From Oscillatoria sp. CS-180 (GTDB lineage: Bacteria; Cyanobacteriota; Cyanobacteriia; Phormidesmidales; Phormidesmidaceae): 64,000 nucleotides of DNA. The stretch spans positions 1 to 64,000 of the forward strand of contig NZ_JAQMUB010000067.1 of NCBI RefSeq assembly GCF_028330965.1, read 5' to 3'. Under the pieces are notes generated by a model. That model saw nothing but the letters and a program-made list of their open reading frames with translations, had not been told where the DNA came from and ran no database searches. Below are positions 46,101 to 57,700 of this stretch, one piece after another. Both the position numbers and the translations under genes were made by a program. Position 1 is the stretch's first letter. Every line of letters starts with the position of its first letter.

Positions 46101-47177
46101 ATGCTCGTAAATCTGGCCTACCTGCTTCACAAGCCTACAGGGACCACCAACTATGCGCTGAACCTGCTGCCTTTTTTATCTCAGTTGGATCCTTGCTTTT
46201 TGGCGACTGAAGCGAGTGGGCTAACTGAGTATTATCCTGTAGCAGATAACATGACGGCTGAGTTGGGTATGAAGGGGCACCTGCGGCGGCTGTTATGGAC
46301 CCAGTTTCAGCTGCCACGGATTTATCGTCAGCAAACGAGGCAGGGCGCAGCAGCCCCACTGCTGTTTTCCCCAATCGCAGAAGCACCGCTTTTCTCAAAC
46401 TGTCGCTTCATTGTGACGATTCACGATTTGATTCCGCTGCGGTTTCCTGACATTTCCCGATCGCTCACTGGGCTGCATCGGGTCTATGTGCCCCAGGTTT
46501 TGCGAGCAGCGGCACATGTCATCTGTAATTCTCAGGCCACAGCGGATGATGTGATGGCGTTTTATGGATTGAGTAGCCGCAAGATAGCGCCGATTCCACT
46601 GGCCCACGATGCAGAGCACTTTCGGCCCTTAGCGTTGGAGCGTCAGAATTACTTTCTGATATTGGGACGCCATGCACCCTATAAAAATGTCGCGATCGCC
46701 CTCCAAGCCTTTGCCCAGCTTCCCAACCCTAGTCACTATGAGCTGTGGATAGCCGGCCCGTCTGATAAGCGATATACCCCAGAACTACAGCGACAAGCAG
46801 AGGCATTGGGGATTGTGGACCAGGTGAGATTTCTAGATTATGTGGCCTATGAGCAGCTGCCCATCTTGCTCAATCAGGCATTGGCGCTCATTTTTCCGAG
46901 TTTATGGGAAGGGTTTGGTCTCCCCGTACTCGAAGCGATGGCTTGTGGCACTCCAGTGATCGCTTCCAATATCTCATCCATTCCAGAGGTGACGGGAGAA
47001 GCAGCGCTCTTGGTTTCTCCGACATCGCCTGATGAGATGACGGATGCAATGGCACAGGTCGCCCGCGATCGCACACTTTGGGACCAACTCAGCGAAGCCG
47101 GTTTGAAGCGCTCCGCTCAATTCAGCTGGGAAAATACTGGGCAAGCAACTATCAGTTTGCTCAGGTCGTACCTTTAG
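46101..47177 (+). CDS. Glycosyltransferase family 4-type (group 1)
   Basis: 358 residues from the ATG at 46101 ([19 protein letters not shown]); a TTG 11 codons upstream is less likely. GT-B fold: the N-terminal part has [10 protein letters not shown] and [15 protein letters not shown]; the C-terminal Glycos_transf_1 domain has [42 protein letters not shown] with the EX7E motif, and [13 protein letters not shown]. Transfers a sugar nucleotide to an unknown acceptor, probably for exopolysaccharide or glycolipid. Confidence 0.93.
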   Translation: MLVNLAYLLHKPTGTTNYALNLLPFLSQLDPCFLATEASGLTEYYPVADNMTAELGMKGHLRRLLWTQFQLPRIYRQQTRQGAAAPLLFSPIAEAPLFSNCRFIVTIHDLIPLRFPDISRSLTGLHRVYVPQVLRAAAHVICNSQATADDVMAFYGLSSRKIAPIPLAHDAEHFRPLALERQNYFLILGRHAPYKNVAIALQAFAQLPNPSHYELWIAGPSDKRYTPELQRQAEALGIVDQVRFLDYVAYEQLPILLNQALALIFPSLWEGFGLPVLEAMACGTPVIASNISSIPEVTGEAALLVSPTSPDEMTDAMAQVARDRTLWDQLSEAGLKRSAQFSWENTGQATISLLRSYL

Positions 47178-47308
47178 CATTTTGATTGGACTCAAATGCA
47201 GACCGCAACATCTAGCTTGCAAAATTGTGAAACGAGCTGTTGCGATCGCCCGTCTTGCTCAAAAGTCGTATTCAATACAGTATTTCGTCGCTGCTCTTGG
47301 TTTTGTTG

Positions 47309-47402
47309 GCCCTGTAGCCGTTGCCAGTTCCGTTAGGACAAGACGGGAAGGCATCTGGCTATGGGCAAGGACCTGGATGTTATTGGATACGCAAGCCTAC
47401 AA
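47309..47402 (+). repeat. Dispersed repeat, copy C
   Basis: The best preserved of three copies. Block order: CCCTGTAGCCGTTGCCAGTTCCGT, AGACGGGAAGGCATCTGGCTATG, then ACCTGGATGTTATTGGATAC. The open frame across it (VAVASSVRTRREGIW...) recurs in this repeat family as a spurious ORF. It lies between the glycosyltransferase and the end of the NOS gene. Confidence 0.75.
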
Positions 47403-47466
47403 GCTTAAACAGCTAAAGCTGTATCCAAGCGGGTATGCTGACTTGACGTTATACGACACCCTCCAT

Positions 47467-50400
47467 CTAGAGATTGGCTAGCCATTTTTCAGCACGAGCA
47501 TAGTTGTCTTTCTTAACCTGCTTGATGGCCTGTTCGAAGTTTAGAGTGACACCCCAGACATCCGTAGAGAAGCGCTTTTCTTGCTTCATGCGATCAAAGA
47601 ATTCAACCGCCTCAACGTGGGAGAGTCCGCCTTCAGTTTTGGCAATCTGCATAAATACATCAAACACGTTATCTGCCATGCGGGCATCGCCGCAAACGTA
47701 GTAGTGACATTGTGGATGGCTGAGCTGCTGCCAGAGGACTGCTGCCTGCTGCTGCATTAGGGTCTGCACATACACCTTTTGCTCGGTCAGACGTGAGAAA
47801 GCCACCTGCAGATTACTGAGTACGCCTTGTTCTAGCCAAGACTTGAGCTGCGCTTCGTAGAGGAAGTCGCTGTGGTTGCGGCAGCCAAAGTAAAGTGTGG
47901 CGTCACCCAGCTGGACACCCATGTTTTGCAAATGCTCCCGGTGCTGAAGAAAGGCGAGCAAGGGAGAGATGCCCGTGCCCGGACCAACCATTAGCAACGG
48001 TGCTGTGGGGTCAGTTGGGGGACGAAAGTCAGAGGTGCGGGTATCAAGGCAAACGCGATCGCCCGCTGTCAGCCCTGCCAAATAGTTAGAACACAACCCC
48101 TGCCGAGTTTTACCAGTATCAGTTTTGATTTGGAGCACCCCGACAGTAATTTGAATTTTGCCGGGGTGCAGTTGCGGGCAGGAAGAAATGGAATAGAGAC
48201 GGGGCTTGAGCCGGGGCAATAATTCCAGCAGCATTTCTAGAGTGATTTGGGCTGAGGGAAACTCCTCGAAGAGATCGACGATGGTCATGAAGCAGTCCTG
48301 GAGCTTTTTGCGAAGGGCAACGTTTTCGGCGCGATCGCTCTCCAGCGCAAGAATTTCCAACCAGGTCGCCAGACGCACTTTGTCTGCGGTACTGGTTGCC
48401 GCTCCATGCAGAGCCGTCAGCAAGTCACGGAAGGGGTCATGCAGCGCTAAATCAATAACTTCAGTTAGCACCTGACGCACCGTTGTCGGTCCCGCGACGG
48501 GAGGTTCGTCTTCCAGTTCTGTGCCGTCTGGCATCACATACCGAGCAGTAAAAACTGCTTCCGGGTCAACGCCAAGACGACGACATAGCCGCACTACTAG
48601 ATCTGCTGGATTGTTAGGATGCACAGCTACATGGTCGCCAGTCTCGTACTGCAGCTCAGCATTGGCAATGTCGAACATCAGACAACGGGTAGAGCGACTG
48701 CCCGGAATGACTTCTTTGAGCAGTTCACGATTGGAGAGGAGGGGAACGGCAATAGGACGATGGGAGTTTGGGGCACTAGGGGGCTGAGCGTCCAGATACG
48801 TAACGGTAAGCTTTGGAAGAGATTGGGGACTAGCGCTAGTATCATCGGCTCCCAAAACGCGGGAGACCAAGCCTGACCACTGCTTGAAGGTATCGGCTTG
48901 ACCTTTGATCTCGTCGCCTTTGTGCAGCGGAACAATGGGATTCGCTCCAGCTTTGGCTAGGGCTTTGTCTAGGGCAACGCCTGCGGCGCAGAAGTGTTCG
49001 TAAATCGTACTGCCAATGCCGAGAACAGAATAGTTGAGTCCTTGTAAGGCACCCCGTGGCTGCTGTTTCAGCCATTGCATAAATGACTTAGCGTTGCCGG
49101 GCATATCCCCATTTCCAAAGGTCGAGGTGACGACTAGCAACAGCTTTTCTGAAGCCAAATGAGCAGTGTTGTATTCATCTAAGCCCATGACTTTAGGGCG
49201 ATAGGCCACGAATTGGCGGGCAGCACGGCGAGCAAACCCTTCGGCGGTTCCCGTTTCAGAGCCGTAGAGAATCAGAATGCGATCGCTGCGGTCCTCATTC
49301 TCATCCGCCGCCTGAATAAACTGCTCTAAGTCGAGGTCAGCTTCTACGGCCCAGCGATCAGCAGCGTGGTGATAGGCTGGCTCCAGATAAAAATCACGCA
49401 TTTGGTGATGCCAAACCGGACAGGCACTGCCGCCTGCCGGGGGCATGACCCAGCCATAATCAGCGGGGCACTCGCGCCCAGACTTCTTCTCTCGCAAGTC
49501 GTGGGTAAGAAACTGCTGCGCGGCGGACTGGTGATCGACCATCGTCACCTTCGCTTTCTGGAACGAGTGAATCACCGCTACGTTCATTTCTAAGGCGACG
49601 CGATCGCGCCACAAGGTTGCTTCAGTGCTGGTGTCCAAGCCCAGCAGCTTGGCAACGTCTTCCATTTTGTCGTAGCGCCACTCCTCCAGAAAATCACGGG
49701 CAATTTCGGTGCCCATGTACCAGCCATTGAAAGGAATGCAGGCATAGGTGATGCCGCCAATGTCCATGCGGAAGTTGCTGATAGCGGGAACAGCATACCA
49801 GCGTAGACCCAAGTCCTTAAAGCCAGCTAAGGTAGGGTGCTCGATTTCGACTTCTAGAATGTCCTCTTTTTGAAACTCGTAGAGCTTTGGTTCTTTTCCG
49901 GGCACCTCAATCACCAAGGGCAGAATGTCGTACGGGGTGCGAGGTTCCGGCGGCTGCCAGCCCATTTTTTCAGTGATTGCTTGGGTCACTCCCAAGTTGG
50001 CGGCGTCCCCTAGAATGCTGCCGTCGGGCATTTCGTAGGCGGCATAACGAATCAGCTGCGGATTCCAGATGCGGGGTCCCCAGCGTTCTTGAGGCAGTTT
50101 GGGTCGAAAGGCGGTCATGGTGATCTGGATGTTGCCGCCGTTAGTAGCCAGTCGTAAGTGTTCTTCCAATTCCCGGAACATATCGTCAGGGTCAGTGATA
50201 TGCCGACAGTCGCGCACCACTAAGTTCTGCCACTGGATCCGCCCTACGCATTTGGAAGCGTTGCGCCAGGAGACCTGTGCTCCATAGGCCAGTTCCTCGT
50301 AGGTGTGAGTGTAGGTGCCCGTGGCCTGCACTTCCGCTTGAATGTCCTGCCAGCGCTGTTCTCGATCAGACTCTTCCCAAGCTTGCTCATCAGAGATCGT

Positions 50401-51858
50401 GGTTAAGAATTCTTTGGCCTTCTTCAGCAGCCGTTCTTCATTCAGCTTGGGTAGCTTAATTACATTGCTGACTCGGTCGATCAGCGTTCGCCATGCCTGC
50501 CGCAGATCATCGTCAAAGTCAGGCACATACTTTTCAAACAGGATCAGCATCACGTCAGAGATAGCACCGTAAGCAAAGGACGGCACGCCCGCGTTCCCGT
50601 GGATACGCCCCAGATGCCGTAGCTCGATGAGTAGGCGCTCAGCATCCCCTTCAGACAGACAGATAAAGAGAAATTCTAGGGACTGTAGTAGATGGGTCGA
50701 TAGGTAATTCATATCGGCCCGACCAAAGATGGGCAACACCTGAGGATACTTTGCAAAAAGCGTTTGATAGAACTCTATCCCCATCTCATTCTTGCGATCG
50801 CCAATGTACTGCCAGGACGCCGCCATACGCTGAACGATGTCTGGAGAAAGGGCGGCATCGTAGCGATCGCGCGCCGCCACCATACCTGTGATCACATGGG
50901 TATTGAAAAACTTGTAGAGAGCCGATCCCTCCCCCTTGGCGAGATTATCGCGATCGTAGTCCTCCAGATAGGGGATCTGGGGTAGCATCCACATCCACAC
51001 CTGCCGCGCCTTCAGCCAGTGGCGCGGCTTCAGGCCAATGTCCGCAAAGAGGTTGCCATAGTCTTCCACCGTATCGAAGCTGTCCCCTTTTTCAATAGGC
51101 ACTCCCATCATCGGCTCCCACACAACAGCTTCGGTGTGTGGACAGAGCTGCCGCACACAGCAGTCAAACAGCTCAAAAAAGTAGTCTGGTATGGTATTGA
51201 GCGCCTCACCAAGCAGAGATTCTAGCTCGGGGACCTCCAACAGAAGACGTTTGAAGAACGTCTCCATCTGCAGTTCTTTCCAAGCTCGCAGTTTGTTCCA
51301 CACGTCCTTGACAATGACGGCTTCTGGCATAGAAAGAGGAATCGCTTCGGGCAGTTTCACCGGAACATCGTCTTCAACACTGAGTGGGGGGCGCTTACGG
51401 TTCGTCTGCGTGGTCGCCAAACTCAAAGAAACCGCTTCGTTTTGAATAGCGGAACTGCTTTGGGTCAGGCGAGCCTTCAGCTTTAGATTCGGGGCTATTG
51501 CCCAGGTGGTGATAGGGCATTCAACATCAATACTGCGCTCATCCCTAAACAGTCCGGCGGTGGAAAATTCAACAGTGTCAGCCTCTTGCCAAGGTTCCCC
51601 AAGTCCTCCCTGGCGATAAAGTAGCGTTAGCGCAATGGTGCAGTCCCCAGAATGTTTGATATCTACTAACCAGTTGGGCTGCAGCCGGGTCATGAGGTTC
51701 TTGTCTAGCCTCAGCCTGCCTTCACCATAGATGGTTACTCGGCACTTGTACTTGAATTCGCCAGTTTCAGGGACATCAATTGCGCTCACCTCGACGATAC
51801 GAACAACGGAATCGGAGGTTGGTTGCGCGTTCGAGCGGCTAGATTCTGATAAGACCAT
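47467..51858 (-). CDS. nos: Nitric oxide synthase with tandem globin-like N-terminal region and fused reductase
   Basis: 1463 residues. Residues 1-150 are beta-rich, of unknown fold. Residues 180-335 look globin-like but diverged; 338-470 are a clearer globin (LRHLGRIHG, proximal His near 420). The NOS oxygenase (about 500-830) has the heme Cys motif [14 protein letters not shown] (Cys537), [16 protein letters not shown] with the arginine-binding Glu718, VTMVDHQSA, and VMPPAGG...CPVWHHQM of the pterin/dimer region. The short acidic linker (832-860) has no basic calmodulin-type helix. The FMN domain starts [12 protein letters not shown] (about 863), without an autoinhibitory insert; FAD (RLYSISSC, about 1220) and NADPH ([11 protein letters not shown], about 1290) domains follow. 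NOS makes NO and citrulline from arginine. Length and order match the known globin-NOS of Synechococcus PCC 7335; the globin may turn NO into nitrate. Confidence 0.95.
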   Translation of the reverse strand: MVLSESSRSNAQPTSDSVVRIVEVSAIDVPETGEFKYKCRVTIYGEGRLRLDKNLMTRLQPNWLVDIKHSGDCTIALTLLYRQGGLGEPWQEADTVEFSTAGLFRDERSIDVECPITTWAIAPNLKLKARLTQSSSAIQNEAVSLSLATTQTNRKRPPLSVEDDVPVKLPEAIPLSMPEAVIVKDVWNKLRAWKELQMETFFKRLLLEVPELESLLGEALNTIPDYFFELFDCCVRQLCPHTEAVVWEPMMGVPIEKGDSFDTVEDYGNLFADIGLKPRHWLKARQVWMWMLPQIPYLEDYDRDNLAKGEGSALYKFFNTHVITGMVAARDRYDAALSPDIVQRMAASWQYIGDRKNEMGIEFYQTLFAKYPQVLPIFGRADMNYLSTHLLQSLEFLFICLSEGDAERLLIELRHLGRIHGNAGVPSFAYGAISDVMLILFEKYVPDFDDDLRQAWRTLIDRVSNVIKLPKLNEERLLKKAKEFLTTISDEQAWEESDREQRWQDIQAEVQATGTYTHTYEELAYGAQVSWRNASKCVGRIQWQNLVVRDCRHITDPDDMFRELEEHLRLATNGGNIQITMTAFRPKLPQERWGPRIWNPQLIRYAAYEMPDGSILGDAANLGVTQAITEKMGWQPPEPRTPYDILPLVIEVPGKEPKLYEFQKEDILEVEIEHPTLAGFKDLGLRWYAVPAISNFRMDIGGITYACIPFNGWYMGTEIARDFLEEWRYDKMEDVAKLLGLDTSTEATLWRDRVALEMNVAVIHSFQKAKVTMVDHQSAAQQFLTHDLREKKSGRECPADYGWVMPPAGGSACPVWHHQMRDFYLEPAYHHAADRWAVEADLDLEQFIQAADENEDRSDRILILYGSETGTAEGFARRAARQFVAYRPKVMGLDEYNTAHLASEKLLLVVTSTFGNGDMPGNAKSFMQWLKQQPRGALQGLNYSVLGIGSTIYEHFCAAGVALDKALAKAGANPIVPLHKGDEIKGQADTFKQWSGLVSRVLGADDTSASPQSLPKLTVTYLDAQPPSAPNSHRPIAVPLLSNRELLKEVIPGSRSTRCLMFDIANAELQYETGDHVAVHPNNPADLVVRLCRRLGVDPEAVFTARYVMPDGTELEDEPPVAGPTTVRQVLTEVIDLALHDPFRDLLTALHGAATSTADKVRLATWLEILALESDRAENVALRKKLQDCFMTIVDLFEEFPSAQITLEMLLELLPRLKPRLYSISSCPQLHPGKIQITVGVLQIKTDTGKTRQGLCSNYLAGLTAGDRVCLDTRTSDFRPPTDPTAPLLMVGPGTGISPLLAFLQHREHLQNMGVQLGDATLYFGCRNHSDFLYEAQLKSWLEQGVLSNLQVAFSRLTEQKVYVQTLMQQQAAVLWQQLSHPQCHYYVCGDARMADNVFDVFMQIAKTEGGLSHVEAVEFFDRMKQEKRFSTDVWGVTLNFEQAIKQVKKDNYARAEKWLANL

Positions 51859-52060
51859 ACGTTTATTAGGGGATTAACCGCCCTTAGAATATTCGACGGA
51901 TAGCGTTGAAGAGTTTGAATATACAAGAAATTTTTTAAGGATACTGGGTTGGTTTAAGCAATCAAAGCTGCGGTTTTGGGTAACTCGATTCGTCGAGCGC
52001 TTTATCCCCAAGAGTTTCGACAAAAATTTAATGATTGAAATCAGCAATATACGTCCAAGC

Positions 52061-53668
52061 TTAGTCAGAAGTAGCGTCGTCAATTGCGATACTGCCCTCG
52101 TTTAGGGCAGACATTAACGGCAGGACGACATGGAAGGTGCTGCCGCCGCCGACTACACTTTCGGCCCAAATTTGTCCTTGGTGCTGCTGGACGATCTGAC
52201 GGCAAATCGCTAGCCCTAGCCCCGTTCCGCCTTTTGCCCGAGCATCTGACGTATCGACTTGTTGGAAGCGCTCAAAGATCAGAGTTAGTTTTTCTGCTGG
52301 AATGCCGCGACCCTGATCTCGAACCGTGATGTGCAGAGTAGAAGAGGGGTCGGTCGATCGGTGAAGCTGGGGGTTTGGGATTTGGGGTTGACCTTCTACG
52401 GTCTGATGGTCCTCAACGTTTTCCAGCTGTGCACTCATGTAGACTGTGCCTCCAGCAGATGAGAACTTGATAGCGTTGCTGAGGAGGTTGGTGAGTAGTT
52501 GCTGAATGCGATCGCCATCCACCCACAACTGGACATCGGCAGGCTCAACAATAAGCGTCACTTGGGCTGCTTGAGCCATGGTTTGCATGACGGTTTTGGC
52601 CTGTTGAAATAAATAGGGCAGGTCACAGAGCTTAGGCTGGAGGGTAAGGGTACCGGACTTCATCCGCTCCAGATCGAGGATGTCGTTGACCAAACGGACC
52701 AGGCGTTCAGCATTGTTGATAGCCATGTCGATCATCTGCTGCCCCTGAGCAGTGAGGCTGCCGAGTTGCCCAGTACCAAGCAGATCCAAAGCACCAATCA
52801 TGGAGTTCATGGGGGTTTTGAGTTCATGGCTAACGAGGGAAATGAACTCATTTTCAAGGCGCTTGCGTTCGGTAATGTCGTTGGCGATCGCTAAGGCACA
52901 TCGATAGCCCTGTAGCTCGATTTCCTCAACCGAAAGAAGAACCGTTCGCACATGGCCCGATTTAGTCCGCAGATCAAATTCCCAGTTGTGAAGTGCGCCT
53001 GACTGTTCTAGCCGCTCCCGCCTCTCGCGATAGCGATTCATATCCAGTCCGAGATTGAGTTCGTCCACTCGAAACCCAATGACTTCACCCCGACTGTAAC
53101 CGCTAAGTTTCAGAAAGCTGGGGTTGACTTCTAGGAATCGCCCACCCTCTAAGGTCGTGATGGTGATGGGACTAGGGCTAGACCGAAAGGCCTTGCTGAA
53201 GGTTTCTTGAGCTTGTCGGCGATCGCGAATTTCCTGCTCTAGGCGCACGTTTTGGGCCTGAAGTTGACGGCGCAAGCGGCAGATTTGCAGATGCGTTTCA
53301 ATGCGGGCAATAACCTCCTCCACCTGAAACGGTTTAGTGACAAAGTCAACCCCGCCGACTTTAAAGGCTCGGACTTTATCGAGCGTTTCACCTAGAGCGC
53401 TAATGAAAATGACGGGGATGTCACGGGTGATGTCTTCAGCCTTGAGTCGTTCGCAGACTTCGTACCCCCCCATTTCGGGCATGTTGATGTCTAACAAAAT
53501 TAGGTCCGGCGGTGCCGCCTGGGCAGCCCGCAGCGCAGTCTTTCCTTTAGTGACACTGCGGACCTTGTAGTGCCGATCCGTTAGCAGCTGAGACAGGAGC
53601 TGCAAATTCTCTGGCGTATCGTCGATCGCCAGAATATCCGCTTGGTAAGTTCGTGGCCTGTCCATCAT
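52061..53668 (-). CDS. REC-PAS sensor histidine kinase
   Basis: 535 residues. An N-terminal receiver (about 10-125: DILAIDDTPENLQLLSQLL, LILLDINMPEMGGYEVCERL with acceptor Asp, VTKPFQ with Lys), a short coiled coil, a PAS domain (about 160-275), HisKA (EFISLVSHELKTPMNSMIG) and HATPase (LLTNLLSNAIKFS, VRDQGRGI, GTGLGLAICRQIV). The receiver is nearly identical to that of the adjacent cyclase gene, which shows duplication. Its start overlaps the cyclase stop by four bases (ATGA). Third gene of a three-gene operon. Its stop is 202 bases from the NOS start on the same strand. Confidence 0.93.
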   Translation of the reverse strand: MMDRPRTYQADILAIDDTPENLQLLSQLLTDRHYKVRSVTKGKTALRAAQAAPPDLILLDINMPEMGGYEVCERLKAEDITRDIPVIFISALGETLDKVRAFKVGGVDFVTKPFQVEEVIARIETHLQICRLRRQLQAQNVRLEQEIRDRRQAQETFSKAFRSSPSPITITTLEGGRFLEVNPSFLKLSGYSRGEVIGFRVDELNLGLDMNRYRERRERLEQSGALHNWEFDLRTKSGHVRTVLLSVEEIELQGYRCALAIANDITERKRLENEFISLVSHELKTPMNSMIGALDLLGTGQLGSLTAQGQQMIDMAINNAERLVRLVNDILDLERMKSGTLTLQPKLCDLPYLFQQAKTVMQTMAQAAQVTLIVEPADVQLWVDGDRIQQLLTNLLSNAIKFSSAGGTVYMSAQLENVEDHQTVEGQPQIPNPQLHRSTDPSSTLHITVRDQGRGIPAEKLTLIFERFQQVDTSDARAKGGTGLGLAICRQIVQQHQGQIWAESVVGGGSTFHVVLPLMSALNEGSIAIDDATSD

Positions 53669-54783
53669 AATTGTAGGCGTCCCTCTAGCCAGTAGGTTCG
53701 CATTTCCGTTCGACCTTTGATGCGAATGGGTCCCCGGGGTGTGAAGCGGTAGCGATCATGCAGGTGTTGATGCAGCGCTTCAGTGACCTGAATCCGCCCG
53801 GGTTCGCCCTGAGATTCCATGCGGCTGGCGAGGTTTACTGCATCACCCCATAGATCGTAGGAGAATTTTTTAATTCCAATGACCCCCGCCACAACGGGCC
53901 CAGTATCGACACCGATGCGGAGACTGAAAGGACTGCCGTCGTCGCGATGATAGCGGCGAATTGTCTGCTGCATATCCAGAGCCATGTCAGCAACAGCCGC
54001 TACGGGATCTGTCATCGGATTAGGCAAACCGCCCACAACCATGTAGGCATCACCAATGGTTTTAATCTTTTCCAGCTGATGTTTCTCAACTAGCTGGTCA
54101 AATTCAGAAAAGATCAGATTTAACAGATCGACCAGCTTGGTAGGGGGAATCGCCGCAGACAGTCCCGTAAAATCGACAATATCCGCAAACAAGATGGTGG
54201 CTGCCTCAAATCGATAGGCGATCGCCCGATGGTTTTGCTTAAGCTGCTCTGCAATCGGCTGGGGTAGGATGTTGAGCAACAGCTTTTCCGATTTTTCTCG
54301 TTCCTGCTCTAATGCCTGCTCAGCCTTGAGGCGATCGCGAATCTCTTGCTGAAGCTGTTCATTTTGAGTTTGTAACTGTTGCCGCAGAGCACGTAGCTGT
54401 AAGTGCGTTTTAATTCGAGCGAGAACCTCTTCGACTTGAAAAGGCTTGGTCACAAAGTCCACTCCGCCGACTTCAAAAGCCTTGATCTTGTCAACCGTTT
54501 CACCTGATGCACTGATAAAGATGACCGGAATTTCGCGCGTGCGCTCATCTGCTCTCAGCCTTTCGCAGACCTCGTATCCCCCCATTTCTGGCATGTTGAT
54601 ATCCAGCAAAATCAGGTCGGGGGGTGCTGCTTGAGCCGCTCGAATGGCCGTTGTTCCCTTAGTGACACTACGGACTTTGTAGTGACGATCCGTCAGTAAC
54701 TGAGAAAGTAGTTGCAGGTTTTCGGGTGTATCGTCAATCGCCAAGATATCGGCCCGATAGGGTCTAGCTGCTGAATCAGTCAC
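53665..54783 (-). CDS. REC-fused class III adenylate cyclase
   Basis: 372 residues. Receiver (about 10-125) with the Asp motif LILLDINMPEMGG, a signalling helix (LEQEREKSEKLLLNILPQPIAEQL) common before cyclases, and a class III catalytic domain (about 190-370): metal Asp in LFADIVDFTGLS and in DTGPVVAG; the substrate-specifying Lys in KIKTIGDAYM and Asp in YDLWGDAVNLA favour ATP over GTP; the transition-state Arg is in ASRMESQGEP. It makes cAMP when phosphorylated, by inference from the domain plan. GTG start overlapping the upstream kinase gene by eight bases. Confidence 0.93.
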   Translation of the reverse strand: MTDSAARPYRADILAIDDTPENLQLLSQLLTDRHYKVRSVTKGTTAIRAAQAAPPDLILLDINMPEMGGYEVCERLRADERTREIPVIFISASGETVDKIKAFEVGGVDFVTKPFQVEEVLARIKTHLQLRALRQQLQTQNEQLQQEIRDRLKAEQALEQEREKSEKLLLNILPQPIAEQLKQNHRAIAYRFEAATILFADIVDFTGLSAAIPPTKLVDLLNLIFSEFDQLVEKHQLEKIKTIGDAYMVVGGLPNPMTDPVAAVADMALDMQQTIRRYHRDDGSPFSLRIGVDTGPVVAGVIGIKKFSYDLWGDAVNLASRMESQGEPGRIQVTEALHQHLHDRYRFTPRGPIRIKGRTEMRTYWLEGRLQL

Positions 54784-57700
54784 CGCAGGAAGTCTCCGTC
54801 AGGTTAATTAGGGTATCAAAGTCAAGCTGCGTAATCAGACGGTTAAGCTGCTGCTTGAGCATGTCTTGGTTCTCTGGTAGCTGGGCTAAGAGCGATCGCA
54901 GCCAGTCAGCATCCGCCTGAATTGCTCCCTGATGAAAGGTCCGTTTCCAATCATCCGGCAGATCTTGAAGGTCATCTACTGCAAGCAAACGACTGTCCAC
55001 CGGTGCTGGTGAATCATGGTCTTGAACAGGAGCCGTCACCTCGAACTGCACACCCAGATGGTCTGCCATTTTACGAAAAATCTCAGCTGCATAGAACGGC
55101 TTGTGTACAAAATCGTCACATCCGGCAGCCAGTATGTTCTGGTGCTGATCCTCGAAGGCACTGGCCGTGAGGGCGATGATTTTGGTAGAGGAGAGTGAGG
55201 GAGTAGGGGAATGGGAGAATGGGGTTTGCGTTTCGGCCCCCTCCTGTCTCCTAACTGCTGACGTCTGGCTTGGGTCGGCTTCTAATGCGCGAATTCTGCG
55301 CGTTGCTTCGTAGCCGTCCATAACGGGCATTCGCATGTCCATCCAGATCAGATGGGGTTGCCAGGTTTGCCATTGGGTTAAGGCATCCTGTCCATTGATG
55401 GCGGCGTGGGTTTCGAAGCCGACGGATTGGAGCAGTTGAATCAGGGGGGCGCGATTTTCAGGGCGATCATCAACAACGAGAACACGATATTGAGGCTGGT
55501 CAGGAGCTAGGCGCTGGATTGTTTGATGGGCTGAGAAGAAGCTGCTTTCTGAGGGATTAGTGATTTGGACGTCTAGGGCAAAGGTAAACGTTGTGCCCTC
55601 GCCAACGGCAGTAAGGACGTCGATGTTGCCACCCATGAGCTGAACAAACTGATGGGTAATGGCAAGCCCCAAACCACTGCCGCCTTCACCCGGAACATGA
55701 TGGAGAGCCTGCACGAAGGGCTGGAAGAGGAACGGCACCATGTCGTCAGGGATACCGGGACCCGTATCGGCGATCGCGAATCTAATTTTTGTCGCGGCAG
55801 CGAAGTGAGCTGCTGCATCCACGGCTGGAGAATCCAGGTCTACCGAGAGACTGACTTGTCCTGTTTGAGTAAATTTAATCGCATTTCCAAGCAGGTTGAT
55901 GAGGACCTGCCGCAGCTTGCCTTCATCGCACGCGATGTAGTGAGGGACGTTGTCAGCAATTTCAAAGGACAGCGCTAGCCCTTTGCTAACAGCTTGAATC
56001 TGAAACATGCTCTGCAGGGTATTCAACAGATCATGGAAGTCAAAGGGTTTATTGTTCAGCGTAATGGAACCAGCTTCAATCTTGGACATCTCCAAAACAT
56101 CGTTAATTAAGTCCAAAAGATGTTTGCCGCTGGTGTTGATAACGTTCAGAGCCTGCTGCTGCTGTGCCGAGAGTCCATCGTCTCGGACCATAAGCTGAGT
56201 GAACCCCAAAATGGCATTCATTGGGGTTCGTAACTCATGGCTCATGTTGGCCAAAAACTGACTCTTGGCCCGGTTAGCCGTTTCTGCCGCTTCTTTTGCC
56301 TGGTAAAGCTCGGTGGCGGTGCGCTGCCGCTCGATCGCGATGCCTGCCAAATGAGCAGCCGTGCCAAAAATCTGCCAGTCTTCAGTAGAGGGAGATTTAG
56401 CGCGATCAAAGGTCATAGCAAATGTCCCCAACACAGCGCCCTGAGAGGCCAAAATGGGCGTTGACCAGCAGCTACGAATATTGCATTCTTGAGCAATTTG
56501 CCGAATATTAGCCCAAAGCGGATCGGTCAGCGTGTCAGTCACAATGACGGGAACCTTGTGATAGGCCGCAGCGCCACAGCTAGCCGAAAAAGGCCCAATT
56601 TCGAGACCGTTCAAGGCCCGCGTGTAGCTTTCTGGCAGGCTCGGCGCAATAGCGTTGTACAGCCGTTGTTCGGTTTCGTCCAGAAACAAGATGGAGGCTC
56701 CGCTACAGTGCGCCAATTGTTCGAAGGTGCTGATTAGCAAAGTTAGTGTTTCGTCGAGGGGGCCATCGGCGGCAATTAATTCCAAAATTTGGGTTTGGCT
56801 GCTCAACAACCGTTCGGCTCTTTTGCGGTCTGTAAAATCTTCTCCAATTCCCAACAGATGAGTGATGTTACCTTGTCCGTCTCGCAAAGGCATTTTGATA
56901 CTGCGAATGAAGAGGTGCTCACCTGTGGTAGGCCGAAAGAGTTCTCTGGAGGTTTCAATCAGCTGCCCCTGCTGAACAACGTCCAAATCATCTTGACGAT
57001 GGATATCGGCGATCTCAGGAGGGAGCAAGTCATAGTCGTTTCTTCCCAATCCGGCAGCAGGTGAGAAGCCCATGATGCGCTCAGCGTTTTTATTGATTAA
57101 CTCGTAGCGGAAGTCGTTTTGAACGTTCTTACTAAAAACAGTCAGGGGCAAATTATCAATAAACGTGTGAAGGAACTGTTGAGATTGCAGCAGGTTTTTC
57201 TCAAGCTGGCGGCGCTTGGTAACATCCACGCCTACCGAAAGAACGCCGACGGTTTCTCCGGCTTCATCCAAAATAGGCTTATTGGACCAGTTGATCCAAA
57301 CCCGGCGACCGTCTTTGCAGCGACCCTCGTTTTCATTAAAGAGGTAGTTTTCGGGATGGACGAAGAGATTCGCTAGAAAAACTCTCAGATCTCGTCCTGT
57401 TGTTTCAATCGACGGAATAAACGTTTCAGTAACGTGGCAGCCCATCATTTCTTCTAAGGAGTAGCCGAAGAACTGCTGGCCATAATCGTTCATGAACAGA
57501 ACGTTGCCTTCCACATCGGACTTAACGATGATTGAATTAGCCGTTTCAACCAACAAACGATAGTCTTTTTCTCGCTGTCGTAAGGCTTCTTCTGTCTGCC
57601 TGCGTTCACTGACATCCGTCATGACAAACTCAATGCAGCTTTCGTTTTCATTGATTTGTAGTGAAAGCCAAACCCAGATGCGATGCCCGTCTCGGTGATA

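Noticed and set aside
47182-47481. 99-residue open frame after the glycosyltransferase
   Set aside because: It is made by dispersed repeat copy C; the other copies carry stop codons or shifts in that frame.
53665-54783. Reading the cyclase as a guanylate cyclase downstream of NO
   Set aside because: The substrate-determining positions read Lys and Asp, the ATP-specific pair, and no heme-NO-binding (H-NOX) domain is present.
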